A stretch of 64,000 nucleotides of DNA, from NCBI GenBank assembly GCA_011800155.1, contig CM022378.1, positions 248,001-312,000 on the forward strand, written 5' to 3'. The translations under genes and the position numbers were made by a program. Of the stretch, positions 1 through 11,565 are shown in pieces. The notes below the pieces were generated by a model. That model worked only from the letters and a program-made list of their open reading frames with translations, made no database searches and was not told the origin of the DNA. This DNA comes from Flammulina velutipes (taxonomy: Eukaryota > Basidiomycota > Agaricomycetes > Agaricales > Physalacriaceae). The number at the start of each line of letters is the position of its first letter. Position 1 is the stretch's first letter.

Positions 1-619
1 TGCGTTTGCGCGAAACCGCATCCTAAACACCAGACTAGTTTGGATTAATGATAACCCTTGAGGAGAGTAGTGGTTGACCTACCAAGGAAGAAGGCATTTC
101 CTAATTGAAGGACAACGACGCGTCCGTATATCTCGCTTAGAGGACCTAGAAACTACGCAAAGGATGTGTGAGAATTCTAAACATGAATCTTTTGTGTGTG
201 ACTGACCAAAGGACCAACAGCTGCCACCGTCGTGTTTAATTAGCTCTTGCCGCTGGAACTAGATGATAAGGCTCACCATAGGCTAATATAAATATCGACA
301 CGGTCATAGCAATGAGAGTCTGGCTGTATATCCCCAGGTCGTTCCCGATGATCATTGCTGCCGGTGCAAGTATGGATGATGAAACGGGGCTGACGAAGGT
401 GAAGAAGGACACGACGATGCTAGCCCTCCATTTGCGTGCATACAGCCAGCTACGAAAGGTCGGAATAAAGCGAGAAATATGGTTGACGACATACTGCTTG
501 GGGTTCTGGGGATCATTTGGACCGTCCCAGTCTACTATTATGGTATCTTCGAGTGAGTCGTTCATTATGGTTGGGGATGTTGAGGCAATAGGATCAGGTT
601 CCTTCGTGTTTGGGGACAT
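1..619 (-). CDS. MFS transporter, DHA1 drug/polyamine type (3' part lies beyond the window)
   Basis: N-terminal part of a 12-TM major facilitator transporter, probably a plasma-membrane drug or polyamine antiporter. The start codon is at 619. The cytosolic tail carries the VDWDGPNDPQNPK motif typical of fungal DHA1 carriers, followed by TM1 and TM2. An intron lies in the PK/WLYARKW stretch, and further introns follow near 235-150 and 92. The exons near 92-150 and 1-40 encode GPLSEIYGR and GCGFAQ, matching the same positions in the related gene at 4577-6630. These two genes are divergently oriented paralogs. The rest of the gene lies left of base 1. Family call is firm; substrate is unknown. 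Confidence 0.85.
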
Positions 620-1148
620 GGCAGAAGAAGAAACGAAATGGAAAATGAGGTATAGCAGCCCAGCTTTTTATAGTGTTGAAGTGTGCGATCAGCATCGGAC
701 TGTTAAAATATAGTGCGACCGTACACGGAGAGATCGTCTCGAAGTAAAAGTAACATTGTAGGATGGTACCAGACAAGATTTGAAGTCATTGAGTAATCGT
801 ATAGGCCAATGAAAGCAATTCTAGCGCGGAAGCGTATGGTTGAAGGAAAGATGGGCCTGCTTACCAATCATATATGTCCCGCCCTATATATCGCCGTCGA
901 ACGCGTGGAAGTACAGACTCCCATATCACAACTCAACCAACAGGCATCAGATGCATATCTTAGTAAATATTAGAAGAACCTCTTCGCCTGTACAGATTCC
1001 TTCGCTGGTTCTGCGTTTCTCTCAAGTCGATGGAAGCACTCATCAATCACTGATATGCTCATCCAGTTGACCACACTCGGCATGTTCCGGTAACCGTCTT
1101 CGTGTGGCGCAAAGACCAGCTATCCTAATCGATCCGGAATTCGTCCCT
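620..1148. other. intergenic region between the MFS gene and the zinc-finger gene
   Basis: No coding signal was found. The region holds the upstream DNA of the leftward MFS gene and one exact copy of the dispersed 9-mer TGCGCCACA (as TGTGGCGCA, 1103-1111). The small open frames here show no protein family features. Confidence 0.5.
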
Positions 1149-1345
1149 GTGCCACTCAAGATATTGTCTCCGAGTGCCACTCAACGAAGAATTTTCCAAA
1201 CTGGGAGAAAACACGAATTGGTTGAGCCACTCGACAAACAACCCATCACACTCGCCATTTTCAGCTATTCTTTAAAACCAATTGGCGCGATGAGCAGAGC
1301 CCTGGTGTTTAAAAAGGCGGGGTTTTCAGAGATGGCATCCATCAG
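1149..1345 (+). promoter_or_regulatory. paralog-conserved promoter block of the C2H2 gene
   Basis: About 160 bases upstream of the zinc-finger gene align closely with the upstream region of its paralog (35125-35300, other strand). Shared elements in the same order are GTGCCACTCA (1149 and 1174), a TTTTCCAAACT stretch, GAGCCACTCG (1224), a CCAAT box in AAACCAATTGGCGCG (about 1276) and an A/T core just before GGCGGG (about 1310). A further GTGCCACTC lies in intron 1 (1501). Such conservation in otherwise diverged DNA points to a functional promoter. The binding factor is unknown. Confidence 0.7.
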
Positions 1346-1422
1346 CTCCCCGCTCGATATATCCCACCAGTCTCCCAATTGCCCTCCTCCAAGTCCCGCT
1401 CCCCGTACTCGCATTTACATCA

Positions 1423-2345
1423 ATGGCTCGTCAGACTAGCAAGAGATCGACATCTGCATCATGCGTGAGCTTCCTTATTCAGCCTTCACCGCTTTTGTTT
1501 GTGCCACTCGGCTGACATACATTTCTTTTGTTCTCCTTAGATCTGTCACATCTGCAGCAAGAGAGTATCTCGTCCCGCTCAATTGAAGCGTCACCTAGAG
1601 ACCCATGATATACAGAGCAAAAAGTAAATCTCTTCTCTTCTTTGCTCGTAGTCTCAGTCCCTAATGAGATATTCGAAGCCGCTTCCCATGCCCTTACGAC
1701 GATTGTGGTTTCTCTGGGCGCCAGAAGTCAAATTTGAAGGTTCACATCAAGGCGATGTATGTGCTCTAGCTAAATCCTTTCCACAGACGCTGACAATCTC
1801 TATCTTATAGACACGATAGGACCAGAGACGTGTTTTGCCCTTTCTGTGACTACCAGACGACGAATCGTTCATCTCTCCTCCATCATCATGCACGATTCCA
1901 TCCCAACGTTGCGCCGCGTTCCGTATCGGAATGCACCTCGTCTCCCACCAGTTCCAGATCTTCGTCATCTTCGGAGGCGCCGACTGACAAGGAACACGAG
2001 CCCTCAAACATGTTTTTCAACGATCAATATCTTTCCGTTCCCCCTTCGCAGGACATGCTCCCTGCTACACAAGAGCTCTCTGTCTTGATGCAAAGATTTG
2101 ATTGGGACTGGTATAACACCATCACACAATCGGCTCCAGTCGATGCACAGTCGAACTGGTCACAGGCCCAGGAAGCTGGTACTACTCAGGACTCGAAGAT
2201 ATTCTCTCCCGGCTACCCCTCCCCGTCATATTCCCCTCCATCCTCTCCTGATTGCGGACTTTATTTTGCTCCTCCCTCTCCTCCAATGTTCTATTACGAC
2301 CACGAACTCCCCTCAACTGCGGCGTGGGACTTCCAACAATTCTAG
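1423..2345 (+). CDS. three-finger C2H2 zinc-finger protein (probable transcription regulator)
   Basis: Four exons: 1423-1464, from 1541, from about 1681 and from about 1812. The intron phases match the paralog at 34073-35057. Finger 1 is CHIC...HLETH, finger 2 is CPYDDC...HIKAMH, and finger 3 is CPFC...HHHARFH, all within the first 100 or so residues. The rest is Ser/Pro-rich and disordered, contains FFNDQY and a WDWYN segment, and has the conserved motif DCGLYFAPPSPP near the C-terminus. The start at MARQTSK matches MARESAS in the paralog. A nuclear DNA-binding role is inferred from the fingers; targets are unknown. The promoter contains the repeated GTGCCACTC element, so self- or cross-regulation is possible. 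Confidence 0.85.
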
Positions 2346-2562
2346 ATAGATAATTCCCTTGATCTTTTTATTCACACCTACGTTCATCTCTTCACATACA
2401 TCTTCAATATGCATATTTCACTAGTCATCCCGAACATTGTTCTGTATTATTATCTCGTCTAGATCTCGTCCGTAGTTCCTTCCAATCGATTTCACGCACT
2501 AGTTCTTGACTTCGGCCCGACTCGGAACGGATCACAGCTTTCTCCTCTTCCCCGTCACAGCG

Positions 2563-3351
2563 ATGGGTACCTCAACCATATTCTATCCTTCAGGCGGAGA
2601 CGTTTTAGCCGTTCAACAAACTTTCCTTTCACTCGAGATGCTCCCAATCGAAATAATCGACTACATCCTCGAGAGTGCGCACTACTTCCCTTGCATTCAT
2701 GTGGAACGCTGCGTGGAAATCGTCGCATTGGCCAAAATGCATCCTCATGTCAATATGAGCTATCCTGAATCACAGATCTGTTACCTGCTTACGCCACAGA
2801 TTCCAGCGTACGCAAGGCTAGTCATAGAAATCGTATTCACTACAGATAGTCACGACCAAGGGTGGGGAGGTTGTCCTGAGAATAGAGGCAAGTTAACCTG
2901 GATCTTGTTGATCTATAGCTAATATGATAGTAATCGATCACTTTGTAGGAACATACAATGGGTCCTGTTCCTGGTTTGAGGCTAGTATCATCCGCGGTGG
3001 AGTTGACGACGACGACGATGGCTTGGAGATGCGGCAGGTGAACCAACAGAGTTACTGGGATTGGATAGGAGACCCGAACTTGAGGTGTTGCAACACATCG
3101 TCACCCAGAATTTAATAGCTTCCAGCAAATATAAGGTACATGTAGTTCGGTGGACTTTCACTGATCGCGATAGCACGGGTGACTTTGTGCAGAGCCTAAA
3201 GAAGGGCGATAGAGTGATGCTGGTGGCTACGGCGAAGGTCAGCTTGGCTCCAGCATATTCCTGGGTCCTTCTAACGTGCAAGATCTTTCAGTTTCATACC
3301 TGGGTAAATCATGTTCGCAGTGCCGCCATAGACATTATTTACAGACTATAA
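2563..3351 (+). CDS. uncharacterised basidiomycete protein with F-box-like N-terminus
   Basis: Proposed exons are 2563-2887, 2949-2996, 3038-3237 and 3292-3351, giving 210 residues in one frame. An in-frame ATG at 2506 would add 19 residues. The first intron (2888-2948) has a GC donor (GCAAGT). The second would be only 41 nt. The protein begins with an F-box-like LPIEIIDYIL, then has a stretch SHDQGWGGCPENRGTY joined exactly across the GC-AG intron, a WFEA motif, a GDRVMLVA segment and a C-terminal WVNHVRSAAIDIIY strand. I know this layout from hypothetical proteins of agarics but no function. The two unusual introns are the weak points of the model. Confidence 0.65.
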
Positions 3352-3571
3352 GATGACGTGATAGCATGAAGTTCAAGTAAAGTTCCAGGCGGCATCCGGA
3401 GGGGGTGTTGTAATAATACTTCGTTAAGCTTCTATAACTGTCGTCCGACCACCGCAGCTAACCATACCCTCCCCACCGCCACAGGCATAAATGATGTACG
3501 CCACATACACGTGACAGATGCGTCGCCCATCAACCGGGATGTAGCCGATCGTCTCTTTCTTTCGTACCACC

Positions 3572-4353
3572 ATGTCGCCTCTCTGCTACGCGATTTCTCT
3601 ATTCCTTCTGCTTGTCTCGCTTCAAGGCTCTGTCATCGCGGCGATCTACCCAACACGCCCAATCGCCTCGACGGTGTACACTGCTGGTCAGCCCGCTGTG
3701 ATCAACTGGGAAAACGACGCGTCGTCTGGACAGATGGGGCCATTCAAAGTCGAATTATGTACTGCGAGCGATGTGAGTTTCTTCGTTGTGCTTGATTATG
3801 TCTAAACGCGAGGCCCCAGACTTTGATTACAACCTTGGCTACCAACGTGAAGCCGGCTATGGGAACCTACACGCTATTCCTCTCTCTCGATCTTCTATAT
3901 ATCGGAAACGACTAGTACGTTCTATTTACTGATAGTTCCCCAAGCGCTTACCAAATGCCCAGCGTCATGCGAATGGTCTCGAGCCACCCCAAAAAGACAG
4001 TCTACACGGCGAATTTTAAGATTCAAGGCGTGGCGCAATCGCCTTCTTACCCCGACTCAAGCATTCCATCTCCTACCTCCGCAGAGCCCGCGCAGCTAGC
4101 ACTTAGAGCGTCCTCTTCAACGATCTCTTCTTCTCCGTCCTCCTCCAGTCCATCCAACACGCTCACGCCCGCGCCGTCTTCGTCTTTCACCCCTGGCTAC
4201 GCTAGCTCTTCGTTGACCGTAGTCGCGCCACCTCTCAACGATGCATCAGGTGGACACGCCAATACTGCATCCTCTCGTCGCCTGGATCTCAACATGAATC
4301 GTTTCGTGGTTATCCTGTGGCCTGCCGTGGTGGGCGTGATGATGGCTCTTTGA
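3572..4353 (+). CDS. Kre9/Knh1-type Ser/Thr-rich GPI-anchored cell-surface protein
   Basis: Exons 3572-3772, 3820-3914 and 3963-4353 give 228 residues. Residues 1-24 form a signal peptide (hydrophobic core, cleavage near VIAAIYP). Residues 25-110 fit the Ig-like Kre9/Knh1 N-terminal domain: YPTRPIASTVYTAGQPAVINW, then GPFKVELC. A Ser/Pro/Thr-rich stalk follows, ending in a hydrophobic tail (FVVILWPAVVGVMMAL) behind an Asn/Arg segment, as expected for a GPI signal. Related proteins act at the cell wall in beta-1,6-glucan assembly in yeast. The exact role here is inferred only from domain type. Confidence 0.8.
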
Positions 4354-4576
4354 AGAATATCTTGCGGCAACACACATATTGTATCTATAGCTAAGCACAT
4401 CTGTATCAACTATCTTCCAGTCCTTTTTGACACCATCCATTCACTAATTAAGTCGAGAAGCCCGCCATCCGGCACAGTGTAAAGTCCAACAGAATCCTTT
4501 GATCTATTTTTAGACGAGTACTGCTATAAAAACAGGCGTAGTTTCCGGTTATCTTCCGGGCTACCACCACAACGAT

Positions 4577-6630
4577 ATGCCGGACCTGCCAGACGAACAA
4601 GCTCGGACGGTTGTAGGCGACGACTGTGGTGAAGTTGTTATCATAGACTGGGAGGGTACAGACGACCCAGATAATCCGAAAAAGTAAGTCATGGGAAACG
4701 CGGATGCATCTCACGCTAACTTGTATGATTAGTTGGCTGTATGAGAAAAGATGGAGAGCGACATTCGCCGTATCCTTGTTCACCTTTGCGAGTACAGTCA
4801 CTTCCTCTTCCATCGCGCCGGGAACGAGCAAAATCGCTGATGAATTCAACATCACGAATCACACATTGCTCGCTATGACGGTGTCCACTTTCGTTTTAGC
4901 ATATGGTAAAGTGTCAATCGATCCCAGATCCCCGGTCACGCACCGGCTGACATTTTCTTCCAGGTATCGGTCCTTTGGTTAGATGACCCATAGGTGGACT
5001 GTACATACATAACTGACGAGTCCAAGGTTCTCGCTCCTCTGAGCGAGATTTACGGGCGTACCATCGTCCTCCAGTTATCCAACCTGTTCTTCTTCGGTAT
5101 GAGCTTCTCGTGTCAAAGTTACCCTATCTCAACCTCTTTACTAGCGTGGAATTTAGCTTGCGGGTTTGCACAGAATGAAAAGCAGTTGATCGCCTTCCGA
5201 TTCTTGGCGGGTTTAGGTGGGAGCCCAGCTTTGGCGATAGGCTCAGGCGTGATTGGCGATGTCTGGCGTGTGGAGGAAAGAGGAAAGGCTAGTGCAACCT
5301 ACTCGCTGGCACCGTTAATGGGCCCAGCACTTGGCCCAGTTATTGGCGCTTGGATTGCCGACAGGACAACTTGGCGATGGGTGGTATGTAGTATCTGCAC
5401 TAGTATCCCTTGAACTCAAGCGGAGTAGTTCTGGTCTACGTGCATCTTCGCGGTGGCGGTTCAAATCATGGGACTGTTCTTTTTGCGCGAGTGTGAGCAA
5501 AGCTCTTACGTTTCTCAATATTCTTCCGGCTGACTATGATTAGCATTCGCTCCCCTGCTGCTGGAACGCAAGGTCCAGATGCTAAGGAAAGATGAGGCTT
5601 GTGATCCTGAGAAGCCAAATCGCAGGTATAGAACTGTGTACGAGACTTCTGAAACCCGAGAGTAAGTGTGTTTTGCATCCCTTGAACAATCCTAACCCAA
5701 TAATCTTTAGCTGGCGCCACATCTTTGGGAAAGCCCTCAAGAGACCATTCGCGCTTTTCATTTACGAGCCGATCATTCAAATGCTCGGCTTGTATATGGC
5801 TTTTGTATACGGAGTTTTCTATCGTACGTAACATCTTCGTCGCTTCCTCAACTTGTGCATGACGCCCCGCCCTATAGTATATCTCACTTCAGTACCGCGG
5901 ATATACAAGGATGTGTATCATCATAGTACCGGAATTGCCGGCCTACATTACTGCGCATTGGGCTTGGGGCTGCTGGGCACCTCGCAGCTCAATAGTCGGA
6001 CAATGGATCGAGTATATTCGTACTTGAAGAAGCGCAATGGTGATGTGGGAGAGCCGGAGATGAGGATACGTAAGTCCAGGCCTTCTCCCTTTCTCGAGGT
6101 CTTTTACAACAAGTGACTCAGCATCGATGATTCCCGGAGCGATTCTTATGCCTGCTGGACTATTAGTCTCTGGATGGGCAGCTGAGAAGGGTGTGCACTG
6201 GATAGTGGCGGATATCGGGATGTCGATGGTTGGTGCTGGAATGATTTTGAGCTTTCAGAGTATCCAGACATATCTGGTGGATACATTTACGCTCTTTGCG
6301 GCATCAGGTGAGGAAACACGAGGGATCAAATTGACGCACACTGATGAAAATCATCTAGCTTTGGCTGCAGTGACGTTCGTGCGGTCGATGTTCGCATTCG
6401 GATTCCCTTTGTTTGCGCCGGCGATGTATGATAAATTGGGATATGGGAAAGGAGATACAGTTTTGGCCATTGTGGCTATTGTTATTGGATGTCCTGCGTG
6501 AGTTTTGTTGTACTCGTGCATCTGTGTGTTTCTAATGATTCTATTATGTAGGCCGTTTATCTTCTGGTATTACGGGAAGGCCATAAGGATGAGAAGTAGA
6601 CACACCGTGAAGACTGTTGGTTCTTTATAA
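4577..6630 (+). CDS. MFS transporter, DHA1 drug/polyamine type
   Basis: Complete gene of about ten exons. The start at 4577 gives MPDLPDEQ and then IIDWEGTDDPDNPK, the N-terminal motif of fungal multidrug/polyamine MFS carriers. Introns include 4684-4732, 4906-4963 and 4977-5026. Recognisable blocks are LAPLSEIYGR after TM2, GFAQNEKQLIAFRFLAGLGGS (TM4 region), GDVWRVEERGKA in the inner loop, and the C-terminal half with QTYLVDTF and FPLFAPAMYDKLGYGKGD. The last exon encodes PFIFWYYGKAIR and the stop at 6628-6630. Probably a 12-TM plasma-membrane proton antiporter. It is a divergently oriented paralog of the gene at the left edge; substrate unknown. Confidence 0.88.
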
Positions 6631-6815
6631 TGAAGAGATCTCACGACAAGGAGCTTGGTTGCTGCGCCACATTGGACTGTACCTTTACGACGTATAATAA
6701 GGCAATCCCCCCTATCTGAAACGAAATTAGACTTGCTTCCCAGTCACGGCAAATTTTACCAATGGAAACTTTTTTCTCAAGGTATGCTAGTATCACCTTC
6801 GCGAAGTAACTTGCC

Positions 6816-7850
6816 TCTCTAACTAAGGTAAATAGCAAGGTTGTCGGTCGTCATCACGAAATTACCGCGACTGCGTTTACGAAACATGATACCCCGCTGC
6901 CTCCAGCGACTCACAAGGTATGTCTCCGAGAATCCATACGCCTCATTGATAAAATATTCCAGCCGTCGGACATTGATCACTTGACAGACGCTCAAATCTT
7001 AGAACTTGAGACATTAGCCAGGCATGTGCCCACCGCGGGCTTCGGTGCAGACGTTATTGGAGTCAACAATGTCACAAAGATCACGGACAATACAGTCCTC
7101 AAATTCACATTCGACGCTGACAATAAGGCCGCCTAGCCAGCGGAAGCTCTCGCGCAACAGCTCATCTTTAAGCAAACATCTATTCCAGTCCCGCAGATCT
7201 ATCGCGTCTTCGGACGCAAACATGCAATACGGATTGCGATGGAGTACGTCCCTGGAGAGCAGCTCTGCTCTGTTTAGCCCCGTCTCTCCTGGCTCGCTCG
7301 TCTACGCGTAGCTATCACCCTCCGATCCTACGTGTAGCAATTGCGCCAAGTTCGTCATCCCGAGCGAGAGACAATTCCTGGACCGCTCGGCATGCCTGGA
7401 GAGCGGGTCCTAGATGGAATGCCGAATATGTGGCACGCACTTGTTCCCGAACGCGGCCCCTTTCATTCGTACGCTGACTTCACGGGATTCTTCCACGAAC
7501 GGATGGAGCTCTTGAAGAGGATTCGGCGTAAGCAAAACTTTCCGATGCCCCACCTAGTCGGGAAGATGGACGATTCGGAACCGCTTGTTTTGACGCACCA
7601 AGATTTGAATCCTCGGAACATATTGGTCGGAGAGTATGGGCGCCTCTGGCTTATTGATTTTGGAATGACAGGGTTCTATCCTCCGTGGGTGGAGTTCGTC
7701 ACGATGCGCATCCAGGCGAGACGTGTGAATTGGGGTAAGGATGAGCTGGAAGTGTGGGAAACGATGATTCCTTTGATTTGTGGGTGGTATCGGGATCAAG
7801 AAGACTGGTTCAAGAGAATGGAGATCACGTTAGCGTGGAGATGTCGTTAG
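6816..7850 (+). pseudogene. aminoglycoside-phosphotransferase-like (APH) pseudogene with three in-frame TAG codons
   Basis: One reading frame carries a recognisable APH/choline-kinase-like protein, with an intron at 6918-6962 (GTATGT...CCAG). Blocks visible are LPPATHKPSDIDHLTDAQ, LARHVPTAGFG, VTKITDNTVLKF, SIPVPQIYRVFG, AMEYVPGEQL, the catalytic loop LTHQDLNPRNILV and the metal-binding LIDFGMTGFYPPW. The frame is interrupted by TAG at 7134-7136, 7275-7277 and 7335-7337, and no ATG is found upstream in frame before a stop near 6807. The catalytic residues survive, so the loss looks recent. Alternatives are an unrecognised intron set or sequencing error, but three stops in one frame make a pseudogene most likely. 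Confidence 0.75.
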
Positions 7851-8332
7851 TAGGTTAACAGCGTTCATCTTTGCCACCGTGTGTGGCTCAAAGGCTTATC
7901 AAATTTATCGTACGCTGGATTTCAAGCCAATGTCATGATGTTACATTGTGTTTTCTTAGTGCATGCTCCATTCGATTCTCAGTATCCTATGGCCTCGTTT
8001 CGTGATTCCTAAACAATTATGTGGCGTAAGTAGCGGCAGATGCCGAAGCCAAGAGACTCATTGATCTCGCGGAGCGCCAAACATTAGGCTTACACAGCTT
8101 TGTTCACTCGAATACCTTCTACTTGTCATAGAACACCATAGCTTCTCGCCTACATCTAAGTACCACGCATTGATTCGAAAGTCCAGACTGTTGCAAAGCA
8201 ATTTCGCCCCTTGCTGACAAATTTCCCATCTCTTGTTATGACTTCCAAGGCAGCGCCAAGTGGACTTGTGATATCAGCTTTTCTGGTTGCCTCCTTCCCC
8301 TCCTTTCTACCTCCTTCCCTTCGTTTCCCAGC
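7851..8332. other. intergenic region without gene
   Basis: No coding frame with family features was seen. It separates the APH pseudogene from the protease gene and contains the upstream region of the latter, including a CT-rich stretch at about 8285-8330 just before the start codon. Confidence 0.45.
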
Positions 8333-10333
8333 ATGTACGAGCGAATCGTGAAGTTGCTGGTCATCAGCTTCTGGTTTGCATGCGTAAATGCCCTGGAAGG
8401 ACTCGTTACGAGGACACCCGGTGGAATCCACGTTCCCATTTCGCGCAATGTCTCTCCCCGCGGGCTGCAGAGACGCGACGACGTCGGCGCTATTGGGCTG
8501 GGCAATTACTTTGACGTGTAAGTCGCCTGCCTGTGGTCGTTTGACGTTTTCCAGGAATCTGATCGCCTTGTTCGCAGATCGTACAGCGTGCTTCTGACCA
8601 TCGGAAGCATACAGACGCCTCTCATATTGGGTGCGCCACCTCTTCCCTGGAGCAGTAGGACGTTCGTCTGACGAGACATAGATACTGGTTCGTCCGATTT
8701 GTGGGTGATTTCGACGGAATGCGAAACCGAGGATTGCGATACGACGGTGCCCTTATACCCCCATGATACATTTGTGTCCAGTGATATCCCCGTCGAACTT
8801 TACTACGGGGATTCCAGGACGGGCACACATGCCTTTGGTACCATCGGCCAGGACAACGTAGAGCTTGCAGGTCTCTCCCTCGAAGACCATTATATTGCCT
8901 CGATCCACGATACCAACACCAGCGTCTTGGATACAAGCGCGACAGGCATTTTTGGCCTCGGTTTCCCCGTCAACAGGTGTGTTTCCACTAGTTGGTATAA
9001 TTCCATTCTCACCAATATTGCAGCTTCATCTGGTCTAAAACATTTTTCGACACTTACGCCTCTAGGAGACGACGTCGAGACGCAACACCTCCGCCTTCAT
9101 GGGGTCGCAGAGCACTAAATCTAGGCCGTCGTATCTTTCCTAATTTTGATTTCACGCGTCCCATGTTCCCCGACTTAAAGAAGCTCACAGACCGTCAGTC
9201 ATCCACCTCGTCTGAATGGACTCCCATTATCACATCATCTTACTCGACACTCGGCCCCTTCATACCGCGCCTAATTGCCCTCGCCGGTCTCGAAGCACCG
9301 ATGTTTACCGTCACCCTTCAGCGTAATTCTATCGAGCGAGGTGGTAATGTTGGTCTGCTCAGCATAGGAGAACTACCGGAGCAGGTGAAGAACGAGACCC
9401 TGACTTGGGTCCCAATACGCACATATCCGGCAGGTGAACAAGGTGGCCTTGCTGCGCCTCCCGATTCCCCAGACGAAGTGAGGGACATCCATATACCCAT
9501 ATGTGGCGCGTACTAAAATATCTCATAGGAGTACCCTATCGCGTGGGAAGTCTTCATTGACGCAGTTTACTTCGACGGGGAGCTACTTCCCACGTCTAGC
9601 CTTGTCTCACGCAGCATAGCACCATCTGCCCTCATCGATACAGTTCGTCTCCGTCTTCCTTCCGCAGCTTTCTTGTACACCTGACTCCCTTCGTAGGGAA
9701 ATTCTCTTATTCGTGGCCCAGAAGACGTCATTAGCGCTATCTACACGAAGCTTGGCGGGGACCAGTTTCTCTGCTCTGCACCACACACGTTGACGTTTGA
9801 GATTGGTGGTCGGATGTTCCCTGTTGATCCCCGTGATTTTGTGAGCCAGGCGTATGCGGACGATACGTCGGCTTGTATCGCAAACATTGCTGTTACGGAC
9901 TCGCCAGTTGTCGGGGAAGGATACCTCTACAGCTGGAGTTTGGGAGATCCTTTTTTGAGGAGGTGATTGTCCTTTTTTGACCCATCTGGGACTTGGAACT
10001 TACTTCCTTCGCAGTGTCTTGTCGTCATACTATTATGGCAATCTTTCGCATCCTACTCAAGATCCAGCGAGGATTGGATTCCTGTCGACCGTGCCACAGG
10101 ATGCTGGCGAGCGGTATACATCGGTGCTCAGAACTGCTGACAAAAATCTTTATGCGTCTGCTGAGCCAGCACCTACGGGGCTGCCTATTGCTGCGGGGAC
10201 GAACTCTGTCGGTGTTCAGGAGGCTCAGACTACGGGCACAGCGAGAGACCAGAACGGTGCCATGCTTCTTCGGACGTGTAGAACTATGTGGTTCGTTACG
10301 TTCTTTGTTATTTTGGGCGTGGTGAATCTGTAA
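8333..10333 (+). CDS. pepsin-family (A1) aspartic protease, yapsin-like with C-terminal anchor
   Basis: Exons 8333-8517, 8578-8630, 8682-8976, 9024-9477, 9529-9642, 9697-9962 and 10015-10333 join in frame to 561 residues. The first 20 or so residues are a signal peptide, followed by a pro-segment. The first catalytic motif DTGSSDLW is assembled across the third exon junction, and the second, ALIDTGNSLI, across the 9642/9697 junction. GIFGLGFP and EGYLYSWSLGDPFLR are typical A1 landmarks. The tail is Ala/Thr-rich and ends in a hydrophobic segment (WFVTFFVILGVVNL), suggesting GPI attachment or membrane anchoring at the cell surface. Both catalytic Asp are present, so it should be active. Confidence 0.88.
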
Positions 10334-10764
10334 TCATATTTGATGGAAGATGGTTTGGGTATGGTAATTTGGAAAATTACACTGTACACTAATTAACACA
10401 ATTTCGTTTGTCTAAGGAATGGGAATGGTAACATCGGTCGTCTGCGCGACATTGCGGCGTTCTAATCAATGTGTTCCAGAGAATCTTTCGACCTTCATTT
10501 CAACGTTACACGCTTTGGCGAGCTTGTGAGAGCTAATTAAGTCGAGCCACTCGCCACGCGGCATCGATTGTGGCGCATGTTGATATCCTAAGCCCGAAAG
10601 TCATTCAAGTACTTTTCTTGGATTTTTAGCATTGCACTGAGTCCATACGGTTGAATAGTTTGCGCCCTTCCATGTCGGTAAGTATGAAGTGCTAGTATAC
10701 TTGTTAGTCAGGTAACAAAATAGTGTCTCAAGTAGATAGTAAGTCGATGACATATACTCGATGG
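10334..10764. other. intergenic region with part of a dispersed duplication
   Basis: No gene found. Bases 10530-10580, read on the minus strand, match 19020-19085 on the plus strand (ATGCGCCACAAT.GATGCC core), including an exact TGCGCCACA copy at 10569-10577. This extends the relation between this side and the right side of the flippase gene. Confidence 0.5.
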
Positions 10765-11461
10765 CCGTCATGGTGTCCAAATTCCAGACAGGCTGACCGC
10801 GAATTCTAGCTTCTGATTGGAAGGATGCTCCTTAGCCTTCGAGGACGCGTCTCTCGGAAGTCGTGGACGGACACACGCCAGCGGTTGCTGAAAGTGGGAC
10901 AGGTAATTGTGTCACCAAACCATGCCCAGGGGACAATATTATTCAGATGAGAGGTTAAGGTCATAGGCAAGGAATCGATCGAAGAGCTTCCACCGCTCAA
11001 TCAAATCTGGACGGTTTCGGACTGCTACCCCATACGAGAATATGCACTTGATGATAAATGCATGATGAACTGTTGACTGAACACGTAGGTCACCTAGTAG
11101 GCCATACGCTGCGTCCCTCGCCATCAGGGTACCTCTATTGGGCGTCAGAGGCGGTAAGAAGTCGTACTCAAAGACTTTCTGTAGGAGGACGTGAGAGTGA
11201 TCATGCTTTCATGAACATACAGAAGCCTGGCGGAAAATCAGAAGACCTACCTCATCTACATCCTTGCGTCGCGCGCGATCACGCCACCAGCCCCACCATT
11301 TCCCCAACCCGTAGTGGAGGGTATCCATTGGCTGTCAATGGTCTTTTAGCACAAGATAATTATGTAGCACGGTCCAAGGAATCTTCGGCAACGACGCATC
11401 ATCTCTCTGCTGGCTCCGACAAGGGATCCCCGATGGAAAAATCTACCAATGAGTAGTACAT
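10765..11461 (-). pseudogene. broken member (A) of a locally expanded uncharacterised family
   Basis: Minus-strand copy related to 19503-20408. It keeps the family start (MYYSLVDFSIGDPLSE) but has an in-frame TGA soon after. It lacks about 230 bp between WWRD and RKDVDE compared with the other copies, and is frameshifted near NLSSE in the 3' half. The segment VFEYDFLPPLTP...QSTVHHAF...SYGVAVRNRPDL is otherwise clear. These lesions make it a pseudogene. The intron before VFEYDF keeps GT..AG. Confidence 0.75.
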
Positions 11462-11565
11462 GGACAAAGGGCGGAACGCGGACCGGAGTCACTCTTAAAG
11501 TTGTGAAGGTTAGAGGCAGTAAGGAGTTCATACGATTGAAGAGTTTGTACCCCTTTGAAACGACA

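Noticed and set aside
11058..11456. Plus-strand frame of 132 codons
   Set aside because: Antisense shadow of pseudogene A.
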